From Chara braunii (taxonomy: Eukaryota > Streptophyta > Charophyceae > Charales > Characeae), in contig BFEA01000297.1 in the NCBI GenBank assembly GCA_003427395.1, forward strand, positions 524,200-585,053: DNA of 60,854 bases, read 5' to 3'. Below the pieces are notes generated by a model. It was not told where the DNA came from. It made no database searches and saw nothing but the letters and a program-made list of their open reading frames with translations. The translations under genes were made by a program, and so were the position numbers. Positions 1-11,125 of this stretch are shown piece by piece (within the stretch, counting starts at the first letter, position 1; every line of letters begins with the position of its first letter).

Positions 1-480
1 TGTGAATCAGCAGAGGGAGTCAGTCGCTGAAGTATGGGATAGTGCGATCCATCATGGATGCTCGGACTGAATCGAGATGTATTTTGCACACACTCGAAGG
101 AACTGGAAGGAAGGAAGGAAGAGGAACTCGTGTTGTGCAGGACTCGTGTTATTGTCACGACAACGCTGAACGATACTGACAGAGTGAGGAGGGGATAGAT
201 GTGAACCAGCAGAGGGAGCTAGTCGATTAAGTATGGGATATTGCGATCATCATGGACTTGTGTTGTTGTCATGATAAGGGCAAACAATACTGAGGAGCGG
301 AGGAGGTTGCGATGGAGGATGCGAACATGCAACAAACACTCTTGTTGATTTGTGAGATACTATGGTCCATCATGGATGCTCGAACCTAATGAAGGTGTAT
401 GAAGTGGTGACGACATGTCAGTCACCATGGCAAGCATAGCATGTAAGAAGGGGGAAGCAAGCTGGCACAGGCAGTCTTTC
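1..480. repeat. Diverged ~200-bp direct duplication, no gene
   Basis: A segment beginning near position 3 (cagcagagggag, then a 'tatgggata' stretch and 'catcatgga') recurs beginning near 201, and a third partial copy lies near 353-400. The copies are diverged, with indels. No open frame of interest crosses the stretch. I read it as the decayed end of an unidentified dispersed repeat. Confidence 0.45.
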
Positions 481-488
481 AAATCGTG

Positions 489-661
489 CTACCGTCTTCC
501 CCCGAATGTAATGCACCCCCATTATGGCTGTACCGGACCGGAAAGTTAGCTTGTATGCATTCATTATCAACGCAGCACCCCCATTATAGCTGCACAGGAC
601 AGGAACATTGGCTTGTATACGTTCATTATCAGGGTGCGGTATGTTCGGGGGAAGACGGTAG
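489..661. mobile_element. MITE-like element with perfect 18-bp terminal inverted repeats
   Basis: The left end ctaccgtcttcccccgaa (489-506) is the exact reverse complement of the right end at 644-661. The interior holds two ~60-bp direct repeats, each starting near 'cacccccattat' (about 513 and 575). The 173-bp length and lack of coding capacity fit a non-autonomous DNA transposon. I do not see a clear target duplication. Partial relatives of the ends occur near 6935-6951, 10131-10145, 11040-11152 and 15100-15182, so it is a dispersed family. Confidence 0.6.
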
Positions 662-904
662 TCTCCTGATGGTAAAACACGCTTTTGATTGTCTATACAC
701 CTAAGGCAGGGAGAGAGTTAAAGGTGTTGTGGTCTTCTGCTGAAGAAACTGGTCATTGGTCTGAAGGAAGTGATTTGTCAGTTTCGCAAGTCTCCCTTTG
801 TTTTTATGAAGGAAGGTTTTGCTTATATTCTACTACATGCTTTAGAAGATAGAATTGAAATGCAATGCAGTGTCTACGAGGATGCATTGGCTACTTCGTT
901 GGTC

Positions 905-1490
905 AGTCCTCCGTCAGGACACGTATCGCTGTGGGCATCTGGTTTAATGCACCCTTGACATTCTCCCATAGCGATTGTAGGACAGCAGCTTTGTCACCCC
1001 GGCGATTGATTGGTCCTTGATGACAGAGGGTGGTAGCTAGTGGGCATTTTTGCTCCGTTAAGACAAGTTTCGCCGTGGGCATCTGGTTTGATGCACTCTT
1101 GACATTCTCCCATGGTGATTGTAGGAGAGCAGCTTTTTCACCCCTGTGATTGATTGGTCCTCGATGACAGAGGGTGGTAGTTTGTGGGCATTTTTGCTCC
1201 GTGAGGACAAGGATTACCGTGGGCATCTGTTTTGATGCACCCTTGACATTCTCCCATGGTGTTTGTAGGACAGCAGCTTTTTCACCCCTGCGATTGATTG
1301 GTCCTCGATGACAGAGGGTGGTAGCTAGCGGGCATTTTTGCTCCGTCAGGACAAGTTTCACCGTGGGCATCTGGTTTGATGCACTCTTGACATCCTCCCA
1401 TGGGCGATTGTAGGATAGCAGCTTTTTCACCCCTGTGATTGATTGGTCCTCGCTGACAGAGGGTGGTGGCTAGGGGGCGTTTCTCTCACT
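905..1490. repeat. 144-bp minisatellite, about four copies
   Basis: The motif gtgggcatct recurs at 931, 1075, 1219 and 1363, exactly 144 bp apart, and a partial fourth unit runs to about 1490. Because 144 is a multiple of three, the minus strand stays open for 175 codons (903-1430) as 48-residue repeats containing the motif LTEQKCP. Nothing else (promoter, domain) supports a gene, so I call the repeat and not a CDS. Confidence 0.85.
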
Positions 1491-2405
1491 GACCTCTTTG
1501 TAATTGCATCCTCTTTCCCATCTCACCATTTTGTGCTGTTTGTTTTCCTCTCCGCACGCTGACGAGGAAGAACTTTCTGCTCTTGAATCTGGCATGTGCT
1601 TCCCGCCGGTTATCGTAGTCCGCCATTTTGCTGGTTTTGTTTTCTTACCTTTTTTCTGATGACCAGATATGTTGACCTTCTTCTCTCCCTGTCCTCTTTG
1701 CTCACCTCTCTCCCATGCCTTCCTGTATTCGTTATTGATGCAAATTGCTGCGGTTGATAATAGAGTACATGCAGTATTAGCAAGCCTTCCTACGAGTAGT
1801 ATCCAGTGATGTACAATTCGCTTAAGAATAGCGTTGTAGAAGTTGTGGTAGACCAGCTCCGTTGGTGCTGGAAATGGAAAATAATGAGCCATTCATATGA
1901 GGAGAGAGGCTGTTCGTCTATGTGAAGTTGGTTGTGCACTGTTCGGGGGGAAGGACATTGAGGTAGAGACAGTCGCATGCAGGTCGTATGGGAGATTATC
2001 TTTCGGTTCTGTAAAGATGGCGTTCGACTTTCTTCTTCAAAAGAGGACTCTGTTAGTCTGGTGTTAGTCCGGATGTCCGCTGTTCGGTGGGTGGTCTTCT
2101 CCTCTGTGGGGTTCATGGATATGGCACATGTGCTTCTGAGGTAAAGCGCTTGTCCTGTGATTTAGGGAGGTTTTCAAGGTCTGCTCCCAGACGGCAGAAA
2201 TACAATATTTCTGGTGCATGGGTTTCTGCTTCTTGAAAGAGACCAGGGCACAAGGAGGGGGGAGAGGTTGGGGGGAGGAGGGATATTTTCTCATGGCATG
2301 GTCTGTCAGGGGAGACAGTAGTACTGTGAGTTTATTTTCTGAGGGGTCTCAGAGGTGTGTATTTTTCACCTTGCCCTGTCTGCTCCACGAACATTGTTTT
2401 TCACG

Positions 2406-2406
<1 letters not shown>
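1491..2406. other. No recognisable gene
   Basis: Only short minus-strand open frames (1470-1892, 1790-2116, 2064-2294) with low-complexity, unrecognised translations. I see no transposon domain or RNA gene here. Confidence 0.5.

Positions 2407-2474
<68 letters not shown>
2407..2474. repeat. (TG)n microsatellite
   Basis: Uninterrupted TG dinucleotide run of about 34 units. Open frames running through it (poly-VC or poly-HT) are artefacts of the repeat. Confidence 0.98.
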
Positions 2475-2475
<1 letters not shown>

Positions 2476-2637
2476 TGATGTGTGTGTGTTTGTGTAGAGG
2501 GTGTGATAGGGTGGGTGTGTGGGTATGCATGCACTTGCACATGCGGAGGCTCATGGAAGAGGGGGTTGGGAGAGAGGGACTGTGCATGTGTCGCTGTGTG
2601 TGCATTGGGAATGCATGTCTGTAAGTTTGCATGTGTT

Positions 2638-2640
<3 letters not shown>

Positions 2641-2684
<44 letters not shown>
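2641..2684. repeat. (AG)n microsatellite
   Basis: Uninterrupted AG run of about 22 units, in the same low-complexity patch as the upstream TG run. Confidence 0.97.
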
Positions 2685-2686
<2 letters not shown>

Positions 2687-3458
2687 CCTTGGATGTGGGT
2701 GAACACGGATGGGAACAATGTAGGAGGATGTTATGTAGGTAGATGATGAGAGTGAAAGACTGATGTGGTACCCACAGTTCTTTTCGAAGGTGAAGAAAAT
2801 GGACTTCCAAGGAAAAATGTCTGTAATACTCATCTTTGTGGGGAACTGAAAAAGGGAAAATTGCCATGTGGTCGAGACTGCTGTCCACATTCCTCTTGTC
2901 AGAATGTAGCTGGTGAATTTCGGCGAAGGAGTAGAAATGATGGATGATTCATAATTTGGTCATGGGTGAGTAACAAAGCAAGGCCTATCCGTCCACTAAT
3001 TCCTTCCTAGTCGACCCCTTCACCCTTCCCTGGAGCCGGGGAGATGGTTCCTTCATATTTGACCCAAAGTGATCCCTTTTTCGTCTTGAGTCTAGAGTTC
3101 GAACCCTGTGAGTCAAGATGGGTGGCTTTGTGGAGTGCGACTCGCAACAAAGGCTTTTCATCTGGAGTTTCATGCTTTGAAATACAGTCGGCAAAAGTGG
3201 TAGTTTGCATGTGCCCTCAGACAGATACAGACACCACCACACCCTTTCTAGCTATGGTTAAGGAAGTCAACGCCTTGCATTCTCTCCTGGGGACCATTGC
3301 CAGCTCCGAACAGAAGGTGGCGCGGAATCACCGCGGATGTCTGTAAGTGCGGATGCTTAAGTGCTTACGAAGGTGGCTTGAGCTACTTTTCATCGCCCTC
3401 CTCCTTTAACTGAAATCTGCAATTGCTAATGAAGGTCTGGTAACCATGACATATTCAA
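2685..3458. other. No recognisable gene; flank of element 1
   Basis: Short open frames on both strands, none recognised. A 'gagttcgaaccc' string near 3098 resembles a Pol III B box, but no A box accompanies it at a sensible spacing. The left target-site copy of element 1 ends this stretch. Confidence 0.45.
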
Positions 3459-3462
3459 CTTC
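3459..3462. other. Left target-site duplication of element 1
   Basis: CTTC immediately precedes the left LTR and is repeated at 13981-13984 just after the right LTR. It could be 5 bp (ACTTC) if the last base of the right LTR is counted. The match supports one insertion event with both LTRs still in place. Confidence 0.65.
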
Positions 3463-4580
3463 TGTTATAATCCTGGCCAATTTCGAGATACACATTCATC
3501 AGATAGTACAATACCGTCCACTTGCAAGAAGAAATGAATGAACTCGAGAGGAGGGAGAGGGTTAAGAGAAAAAGAAGAAGATGATGTACAGCAGCATAGT
3601 CAAATGAGAAAGCTCTTCTTCTTCGCCAATCACTCTCCTCCTCCTTATCTCCTCTCTTATCCACACAAGAAATAATAGTACAATGTTGAATGGCTGAACC
3701 AGAATCAAAGTCTGAATCCCTCTTCTACTGCAGGTATCAGTTGAGGTCCACCATAGCTATGGTGGACTACTCGAGCCTGGCCCTGATGTCCAAAGGACAA
3801 TGCAAAGCAGCTATGACTGCTCTAGCTCAGGCCGCTATGCCTAGCTCTGCCTCGAAGCTTCTTGGTGTAGCTCTACCCCCAGCTGGGGCCTTCCTGCTGC
3901 AGCGCCCACAAAGGTGATGAAGATGGCTGTCACCATAGCCAGGTAAGTACCTCTGCCCTGGCCTCTCCCTCCTCCGTGTCCTTTGCTCCTTCCCCAGCAG
4001 TGCTGCTGAATGCTAGCGCTGCTCCAGCCAGCGCTCCAACCAGTGTGTCGCCAAACTTGCACACCGACAATGAGGCTGGGCTCTTTGCCCGGCCTGGAGA
4101 TATAGCGGCCTGCTTGCCTCTTGGACGGTGACTTCCAGACCGTTTGGCTTTCCAAGCAACCGGTACCTCCTCCCTTACGGAGGGAAACATCATTGTAGAC
4201 TCTGATATTGCCGGTACAGGCCCTAGACTCAGACTGGTTGGACTGGTACCTGCCTAGACCTAGCCTACAACTACCGGGCCTCTAAAAATTCCACTTTTGT
4301 CTTCTTCTGCTCGGCCTTTAGTACCCAGCACATCTACCTCTACTTGAATGTTTCCCCGCTGCTTAAAGTGTTGCGGGCCTCTTCCCCGGCCACTTGAGGG
4401 TTTTCCCCGTTGCAATCCTCAATGTCACGGCCACAGGTAAGTACAGCCCCTGAGGGCCTGACGAACGAATAAGTGCCCTTGTCGGTCACCCACAAGTGGG
4501 AAACTCAGCAAGGCATTCAGTCCATGTGTAAAATTCAAAAATCAGTTGTCTCAGTTCGTGTTTGGTCAGGTAATATCACA
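3463..4580 (-). repeat. 3' LTR of element 1
   Basis: Starts (plus-strand view) tgttataatcctgg and ends tcaca. It aligns along its length with 12726-13980. It is about 140 bp shorter than the partner, which carries extra segments near 13050-13110 and 13810-13880. The similar open frames within both LTRs (3841-4155 and 13171-13518) are shared because the LTRs are copies, not because a protein is supported. Confidence 0.88.
3746..3767. other. Perfect 22-bp palindrome in the 3' LTR of element 1
   Basis: gtccaccatag is followed directly by its reverse complement. In the 5' LTR the equivalent site (from 13046) keeps the outer arms but about 50 bp lies between them. It could be a cruciform or a regulatory dyad; the function is not known. 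Confidence 0.75.
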
Positions 4581-4593
4581 CTATCCCCCCTTT
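4581..4593 (-). promoter_or_regulatory. Polypurine tract of element 1
   Basis: On the minus strand AAAGGGGGGATAG abuts the start of the 3' LTR (TGTGA). This is the position and composition expected for the plus-strand DNA primer of reverse transcription. Confidence 0.85.
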
Positions 4594-5092
4594 AAACCAC
4601 CAGTCCCCCTGACGTCAGAAACCTTGTGGGGTACCGGTAGCGTCATTTCATGCGGGCACCGGTAGTACAGAGTGGAAAACTGGGTGGGTCTCAAAAATGA
4701 AATTTGCGGAAAAAATCGAAAATGCACCAAATCGGTGTGGTGAACATTTCGCGGTCAAAATGATTTTATTTATTTATTCTGATATTTTTCCTTGAAAGAT
4801 CACGACCTAATCTACAGACCTGTAAATTTTCAGTCATTTTTATGAATTCTTCTGAGCACAAAACATCGGCGAAGTTGCCGCTTCAAAATGGTGGGATTGG
4901 ACCCGCTGGTGACAAATGGTCGCCGCACCTCTGTACAACCTGGGCCCAACTCACAGGGACTGAGGTTTTCGGCAGCGGGGGGACTGGTGGTCCCAGCAAG
5001 TTACTCAGTTTGAGTCCCCGACAAACGCCTCGTAAGCAAACAAAGCAAAGAGATTTCGGGAGTACTTTGTCGCAATGAGCTTTGTAGAGATT
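4594..5092 (-). other. Element 1 region between pol and PPT
   Basis: About 500 bp of untranslated DNA between the end of the integrase remnant and the polypurine tract. No env-like or extra ORF is apparent. Confidence 0.6.
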
Positions 5093-6512
5093 TTAGGTAC
5101 GCTGTGGAGCAGATCCTCTTTGGAAATCCAGTATAGATCGTCCAACGGGTGATACATAAAGTGAACCTGATACTCTGTTATGTCCCTTCCCTACGTGCTG
5201 TTTGATTGTATCTATCTTATGACTGCCATTGATTGCACGAGGAATCATGTCTGCACGGTAATCGAAGGACTTAGCATCATGGTGTATATTCAATTTTGAT
5301 GCATGAAAGACGGGGTATGTGTGCAGATAAGGCAGCACGACAACTGTGTATGAAGAGCCGAACCCATCCTTGCCAATCACATCCAGAACTTCCCACGGAC
5401 CGTAATAGAGTTGAAGAAGTTGGTGTGAGATTCCCTCTTCTTATGACATGACTTCCTACTTCGATATCCAAAGGTCGGTTTTTGTTTGCATGGTGGATCA
5501 TTGCGTGGTGTCGCTTTGTCATTGTTGCAATGCCAACTTTGAGCAACCGATCATACTTGGCCCTGAAGCCAGGCCTGCCGGGTGTTAAACCAGCTGGCTG
5601 TTCAGAGAATAGGTAGGAGAGGGGATTACGAATCTGCCAAGCGTAATGCAGCTTGTTTGTCATGCCGGTGGAAGAATGAATGGAGGTGTACAACCCCTTG
5701 ACGAAATACAACTCTTAATTCCGCGTCTCCTGATCCGGAATGATTAAAGTGCGGAGAAGTTGAAACACAGTGTGGTTGATTTCCCTACCCAAACCATTGG
5801 CTTCGGGATGTTGGTCAGATGTCGTGCATAGTCCAAGGCCAGGGAGTTGGGACATGAAGTCCGTCCATTCGGTACTTACGAAGCGCGGGTCCCGATCACT
5901 CACCAAAGTTGTCGGGGTTCCGAATTGCAGAAACTGTTCGAACTCACGGATCACCAGTTTAGTTGGGGCATGAGAGGGCCAAGTAATCAAATTGAGAAAT
6001 TTAGAGAAGTGGTGAACAATCACCATTACTTGGGAATAGCCGTTCTTACTTACCTTTCCCATGTCGGTGAATTCACTAGAGACAGACTCCCCGGGTCCAT
6101 CGGGAATAGGAAGGGTTGTAAGTGGCCCCATGGGCTTTTGTCTACATGGTTTGATTCGTGGATAGACATGACACTCAGCCACAGACTTTTCAGTAGGTCC
6201 CTTCATACCAGGCCAATCAAACTGTGTTAATAGGTTTCCGTACGCCTTTGCCATACAGAAGTGTTCATTGCGGCCCTGAGACAAATCCAAGAAGTGTGTG
6301 TGGAGAGGCTCATGGTTGGGCACATACAAACGGTCGTTATCCCCATACCATCGGAAAACTAGTCTTCCACGTTCATGAAAATCAGGCCGACTGCTGGGGT
6401 CAGTCCGCAACTGCTGAAGGTTGGGACTAAGGTTTGGGTCCGTGGCAACGTTTCTATAATCTCCTCCTTCATTTTCCGGACGTCGTAGGAATTCACAAGG
6501 CAAGTCATGCAC
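5093..6512 (-). pseudogene. Integrase remnant of element 1 (core and C-terminal module)
   Basis: The minus-strand frame 6512-5715 encodes a degraded Ty3/gypsy integrase core. The HHCC-type zinc region is poorly kept, the YSQVMVIVHHFSKF block matches the family's 'VVVDRFSK' region, and VSDRDPRF holds the second catalytic Asp. The first catalytic position reads SEFTD instead of the usual MDF-type motif, and the block with the catalytic Glu is scrambled (GLGREIN). The C-terminal part continues in other frames (5711-5277 and 5380-5093) with a recognisable 'YPVFHASKL' GPY/F-module end and possible chromodomain remains. Integrase would insert the cDNA; this copy should be inactive. Confidence 0.8.
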
Positions 6513-6904
6513 TCGGGGTGGCGAGACAATCCATCAGTAACTCGATTATAACAACCTTTTTCATGCCTTAGCTCAGAGTTAAAAATGTCGACCTCGTGAA
6601 ACCAGCTAAGTAATGTAGGAGACAGGTTTGTTTGATCTTTGATCCACTTCAAAGTCTCATGATAGTGCTTCCAAAGATTCAGAGCCATATGCAAAAGATA
6701 GTGCTTCCAATGATCGAAAGCCATACGCAAATCATAGAGTTTGCGCATGTGGGTGGATGTTGGGAATGCGTTTGCTGTAGTACTCGAGTGGTCGCAAGCC
6801 ATCATCACCATTTTGTTGCAGCACTGTGCCAATCCCATATTGGCTAATGTCTTCACCCAAATAGAACGTCCAGACATTATAGTCGTATTTGGTTCAACTT
6901 TCAA
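6359..6904 (-). pseudogene. RNase H segment of element 1
   Basis: The frame contains HETLKWIKDQTNLSPTLL and ELRHEKGCYNRVTDGLSRHPE, the standard C-terminal blocks of Ty3/gypsy RNase H, ending at the DGLSRHP signature. A ~40-bp tandem duplication (about 6661-6725) repeats the 'WKHY' segment and removes part of the domain. The upstream side is frame-disrupted and runs into a piece resembling the 18-bp-TIR MITE family near 6885-6952. Confidence 0.82.
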
Positions 6905-6952
6905 TCTAGGTACAACTATAATGATCCGTTGTATTCGGGTGAAGACGGTAGC

Positions 6953-7950
6953 ATCCGCAGTGACTACGAATGTTAGTTCGGATCTGCAATGCGGAGTACA
7001 AGGTAACTTACCAAGGTCTTTTTCAAGGCTTGAAATGCGGTCTCAAATGTTGCATACCACGCGTAAGGTACATTCTTACTTATCAATCGGGACAACGGGC
7101 GAGCAACAATAGAGAATCGGGGCACAAACTTCTAATAGTACGATGCAAGAGCTTGTAAAGAATGCAGTTTGCGGATGTTCGCGGGTTGAGGTCAGTTGCG
7201 TATGACCTCAACCTTGGTTGCCTCAAGCTCGAGGCCTGCAACAGACAACCGATGCCCAAGATAGATCCCTCTCAAACTCAAATCTCTTAAAGTTGAGATG
7301 GAGTTGCATTTTCTTGAGGATAACGACCCTCGATGGATTTGCTGAAGATCAAAATATCATTGAGATACACCACCACAAACCGACCAATTTGTTCGCGGAG
7401 GACCTTGTCCATAAGACTTTGAAAGTTGGTCGGTGCGTTTGTGAGGCCAAATGACATTTCGGGAAATTCGTAAAGTCATTCATCACGTGTCTTGAACGCA
7501 GTCTTGTGCTGGTCCGCATGATCGACTTCAATCTGGTGGTATCCAGACTTGAGATCAGTCTTGGAGAAGACCTTTCACCCACTGGCGGCATCAAGCAAGT
7601 CATCTATGCGTGATAATAGGTATGCATTTTTTTTGGTGATGCGGTTTAGACTGCGATAATCGATACACATACGGAGGTTGGCTCCTTTCTTAGGAACAAA
7701 CAAATCAGGTGCACGGAATGCAGACTCGCTAGGTTCGATCTAACCTTTGTCGATCATTTCATCAATTTGTTTTTGGAGTTCCTCCAACAGATCGCATTTG
7801 GTACATGCAGCCTTGAGGAGGAATTACACCTTCGACCAACTCGATTGTGTGTTGGACGGTGTGGGGACTCCACGTGGTTTAGCCAGAACTTCCGGGAATC
7901 GGTCAAGTAGGTTTTGGATGCTTCTTGGCACCGGTGGGGGCGAAGGATCA
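6953..7950 (-). pseudogene. Reverse transcriptase remnant of element 1
   Basis: On the minus strand, spread over several frames, are the RT blocks 'FPEMSFGLTNAPTNFQSLMDK' (near 7460-7400; one residue trimmed in this description would not change it) and VVVYLNDILIF. The catalytic YxDD box reads YLND (7367-7356), so one of the two invariant Asp residues is replaced by Asn. The N-terminal RT blocks lie near 7850-7700, and multiple frameshifts separate them. The gene would copy retrotransposon RNA into cDNA; this copy is dead. Confidence 0.8.
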
Positions 7951-8700
7951 GCAAATGGGTCACGTAGATCAAATCTCAGATTACGAATGAAGGCGACAGA
8001 ATCTGAAGTAGTCTTTTGGACGAGTAGAGGGTAGAGAAGTACAAGTGTTAGAAGGAGACTCATTAGATGAAGTATTGGTACTAGCCACAAAAACAAATGG
8101 TGCATGAATAGGGCGAACATAGGCAATATACATTTGTTAGTCCTCTTTGTGCTTCCACCACTCTTTACAGAAGTACATGCCATTGAGAAAAGTCGCTGAG
8201 GACTTATGCTTCTCATCCAATAGTACGGGAAACTCGTTCCCTTGAGGATCTTTGACCATGAAAAATGGCTCCTTCCACTTGGTCCATTCGCATTAGGATT
8301 GCAGTCAACCCAAACCAAGGTTTGCGTTGAAGGGACACTTATCAGGGACAAGTTCAAAACGTGGGTGACTGTCTTATCCTTATCAAAGGCAATGCGCACA
8401 CCTTTGACTGCATGCGTAGATGAGACAACCTCTGTTTTTAGCCTTTTGATTCATCTTCAAACCCACTTTGCGTATCCTGTGTGGTGACATGAACCTAGTT
8501 GTCACACCACAATCAATCAAGACACGGAGATAGTGGTGGCTTATGAGAAGTTTGAAGAAGATTAACTTCACTGTCCTTTGAGCTCGGTGATGTTTCATCT
8601 TAGCCCAATGCTCCAAGATATAATGAAAGTCGACTGTCTCAGTCTCATCCCAAGGCTGTACACACAAAGCATGATAACCTTCAGCCTTGGATTCAACAGA
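7951..8700 (-). pseudogene. Protease and pre-RT linker of element 1
   Basis: The minus-strand frame 8667-8383 contains LRVLIDCGVTTRFMS, matching the retropepsin active-site block in which D-S/T-G is normal; here it is D-C-G. Downstream (8399-7824) the frame ends in LLDRFPEVLAKPRGVPTP, the typical linker just before the RT fingers in Ty3/gypsy polyproteins. Frames change between the blocks. Confidence 0.72.
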
Positions 8701-8770
8701 CGATGGGGCTTCAATAAAGGGTTGCTGATTGAATCGGGTTCAACCTCCCTTGCCGTAAAGGATGTTGATG

Positions 8771-10080
8771 TCACCTCTGTGCCCGGTTTTGGTTTCCGTG
8801 CAGCCTATAACATTCTTGTACTTTGTGGCTCGGTTTCTGGCAATGCAGGCAGAACCCTTTCTTGACCCTAATCCTCCAATCATTTTCACTAATCCAGAGA
8901 TCAACCCGTGGTTTAGTGGTTGCATCCTTCGGTTTCGTTGGGATTTTGACTCCCTTGGGAAGTTGGACATAGTTCTTCCTTGAATTCCGGTTTGGTCCCT
9001 TCATGTTGGCCGACTTTTTAAAGGCATTTAATTTTTCTTCTTCATTATTCATATTAGAGTTTTGGGTTGAAGAGGAGGTCATGTCAGGGGCCTGTTCTTG
9101 TTCGTCACCAAGAGTGGGATCATCTACATAGGCCTGCTCATCGGCCTTCAACAGGTCATGCACAACAAAACTGCCTCTGAGCCGCTTGTCGCCAATAGGT
9201 TTTTTATTGCCTGTTGTGGTAAACCTCAAGGTTGACCACATCTTCCATTAAGGAAAGTCAGTTAGTATAAGAAATGAGCTTTTTCCGTAGGCGATGCATG
9301 TATGTAGTGGGAACCGTACCTTTCACAACATTCGAGCATGATTGTGCAGTCATTTCCAGTCTGGGCGTCGCAAAAAGTTAGTTGACAAACAACTGCAGAT
9401 TATGCATGGTGTCGGTCCACTGCGCTTGAGATCACGAAGTCTCTTCCTAGTTCTTGCAGCAGCATGTGGATCCTTGAACTGTTTGATTAGGATTTCCTCA
9501 AGTATGGTTATCGGTGTGGCTTTGAGCCACTGCGTCAGGTTGATCTTGGTGTACCTGGCCTGCGTAGTTTGGACTTCTAAGAAGCTTCATACGGCGGGTT
9601 CGACGTTGGTCCTCATGATCAAGGATTGGCTCATTGGTCGAGTTTCCAGTACCTCGAAATAGGCTCGCATACAGCAGATCCAAGACTCAGCGTCTTCCTT
9701 GCCATCGTACTTGGACGGTATTAGAACCACCTTCCTGTCCATATAGGGACTGTTGTGGTTGGTACCAACAATTGTTGTATTTGAACTCGAGGCTGCAGCA
9801 GTTGCAGAATTCCTTGCGCCATCACTTGTTGTAGCGGCAGCCGGGTTTGCACCTACTGCAGGTCACGATGAAACCACACTATGAGGAGTAGAGGTATGGA
9901 GAGGAGCGAGGACTGATTGGTTAGCAACATTGGAGGTAGAAGGTAGAGGAAAAGGATTGGGAATCTGGTCCTTCTGCAGATTTGTCGTCTGTCGCATCTG
10001 GTCGTTGTGCTTCTTGGTCATTTCAGCCATCTCTGCCCACAATTCACTTATCTCAGCAAAAAGTTTCGTGATCTGAATTA
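8771..10080 (-). pseudogene. gag remnant of element 1 with CCHC zinc knuckle
   Basis: The minus-strand frame 9241-8771 carries CLHCQKPSHKVQEC, a canonical C-x2-C-x4-H-x4-C nucleocapsid knuckle, after a Lys-rich stretch. Upstream (about 9750-9500) is a gag capsid-like block with PSKYDGKEDAESW and RAYFEVLETRP, typical of retrotransposon gag. The N-terminal part (about 10070-9900) is coiled-coil-like, with EISELWAEMAEMTKKH. At least one stop and several frameshifts break it. Confidence 0.8.
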
Positions 10081-10418
10081 GACATCACTGAGTAAGTGAC
10101 AGTCTATGAGAGCACGTGCATATGCGATTATAGTCTTCCCCCGAACATAGTGCATATGCGTTGTATTTAAGTTTTCCAAAAAAATAGGTTTTTGGAAAGT
10201 TAGACTTTTTTTCTTCGAATACAAGGACACTTCAAATATAATGCATAAGCGTTGTATTCGAATAGTACACATACATGTTATAATTGAATTTTACGAAGAG
10301 AATTGTTGTATTCGAAGATAACTTTTTTTTTCTTCCCTGAAGGTCAACGCCTGCTTTGTTCTTGCCTTGGTGAACGGGACAGGCCCATGCAGACCCGCAA
10401 TCACAGATCATTGTCCGT

Positions 10419-10420
<2 letters not shown>

Positions 10421-10503
<83 letters not shown>
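10421..10503. repeat. (CT)n microsatellite
   Basis: Uninterrupted TC dinucleotide run of about 41 units. A second interrupted CT-rich run follows at about 10588-10680. Confidence 0.97.
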
Positions 10504-10511
<8 letters not shown>

Positions 10512-10622
10512 TCTCTCTATCTCTTTGTGCCCCCTATGCTCTTCTTCAGGTAAAAACTGCCCTCTAGGTCATTGACACGCATTGCAGGGCTCTCTCTCCC
10601 CCTCTCTCTCTGTCTATCTGTT

Positions 10623-10667
<45 letters not shown>

Positions 10668-11062
10668 TTCTCTCTCTCCATGCGCGAAGGCGCTTCTGAC
10701 AGCCAAGAACATGGCGCAGCCAAGAAAGTGGCGCGACTAAGAAAGTGAAAAAATAAGAAAACCACTCATCGAGGACTCGTTGCAGTACCATGGTCGAGAG
10801 AAAAAAGAAAGGGGTTGTATTTGTCCACGGCCTAGTGGAAAATTCTTTTGCATTTTGCGCATTTGCTGAGGAGTAGAGCAAGGGCCCAAGTAGGGGAAAG
10901 GAATGAAACTCAACCCTGAACATGGAAAGGAACGTCGCTACTTTTCTTTTACCTTTTTCCCAAGGCTCTAAGGCCCCCAACCGTGGTCCAAAACTAAGTC
11001 TACTTAGCATGGACCTGACCCCCTTGTGCAGGCGAAGTTGGTCTCGTTCACTCGAACATAAT

Positions 11063-11125
11063 GCATATGCGTTGTAAACGAATACAATGCACGATATGCG
11101 TTGTATTCGTTTACAATGCATATGC
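11063..11125. repeat. 28-bp inverted repeat with 7-bp loop
   Basis: Arms 11063-11090 and 11098-11125 are reverse complements with two mismatches. The flanks (gaacataatg on the left, ggggggagatggtag on the right) resemble the ends of the 489-661 MITE, so this looks like a foldback-type relative inserted in the leader of element 1. Confidence 0.7.

Noticed and set aside
2349-2890. Long open frames over TG and AG runs (poly-Thr/His, poly-Ser/Leu)
   Set aside because: They exist only because dinucleotide repeats have no stops; no start context, domain or conservation.
3841-4155. Conserved ORF shared with 13171-13518
   Set aside because: The two frames are alike because they are two LTR copies; no domain, and the frames differ in length.
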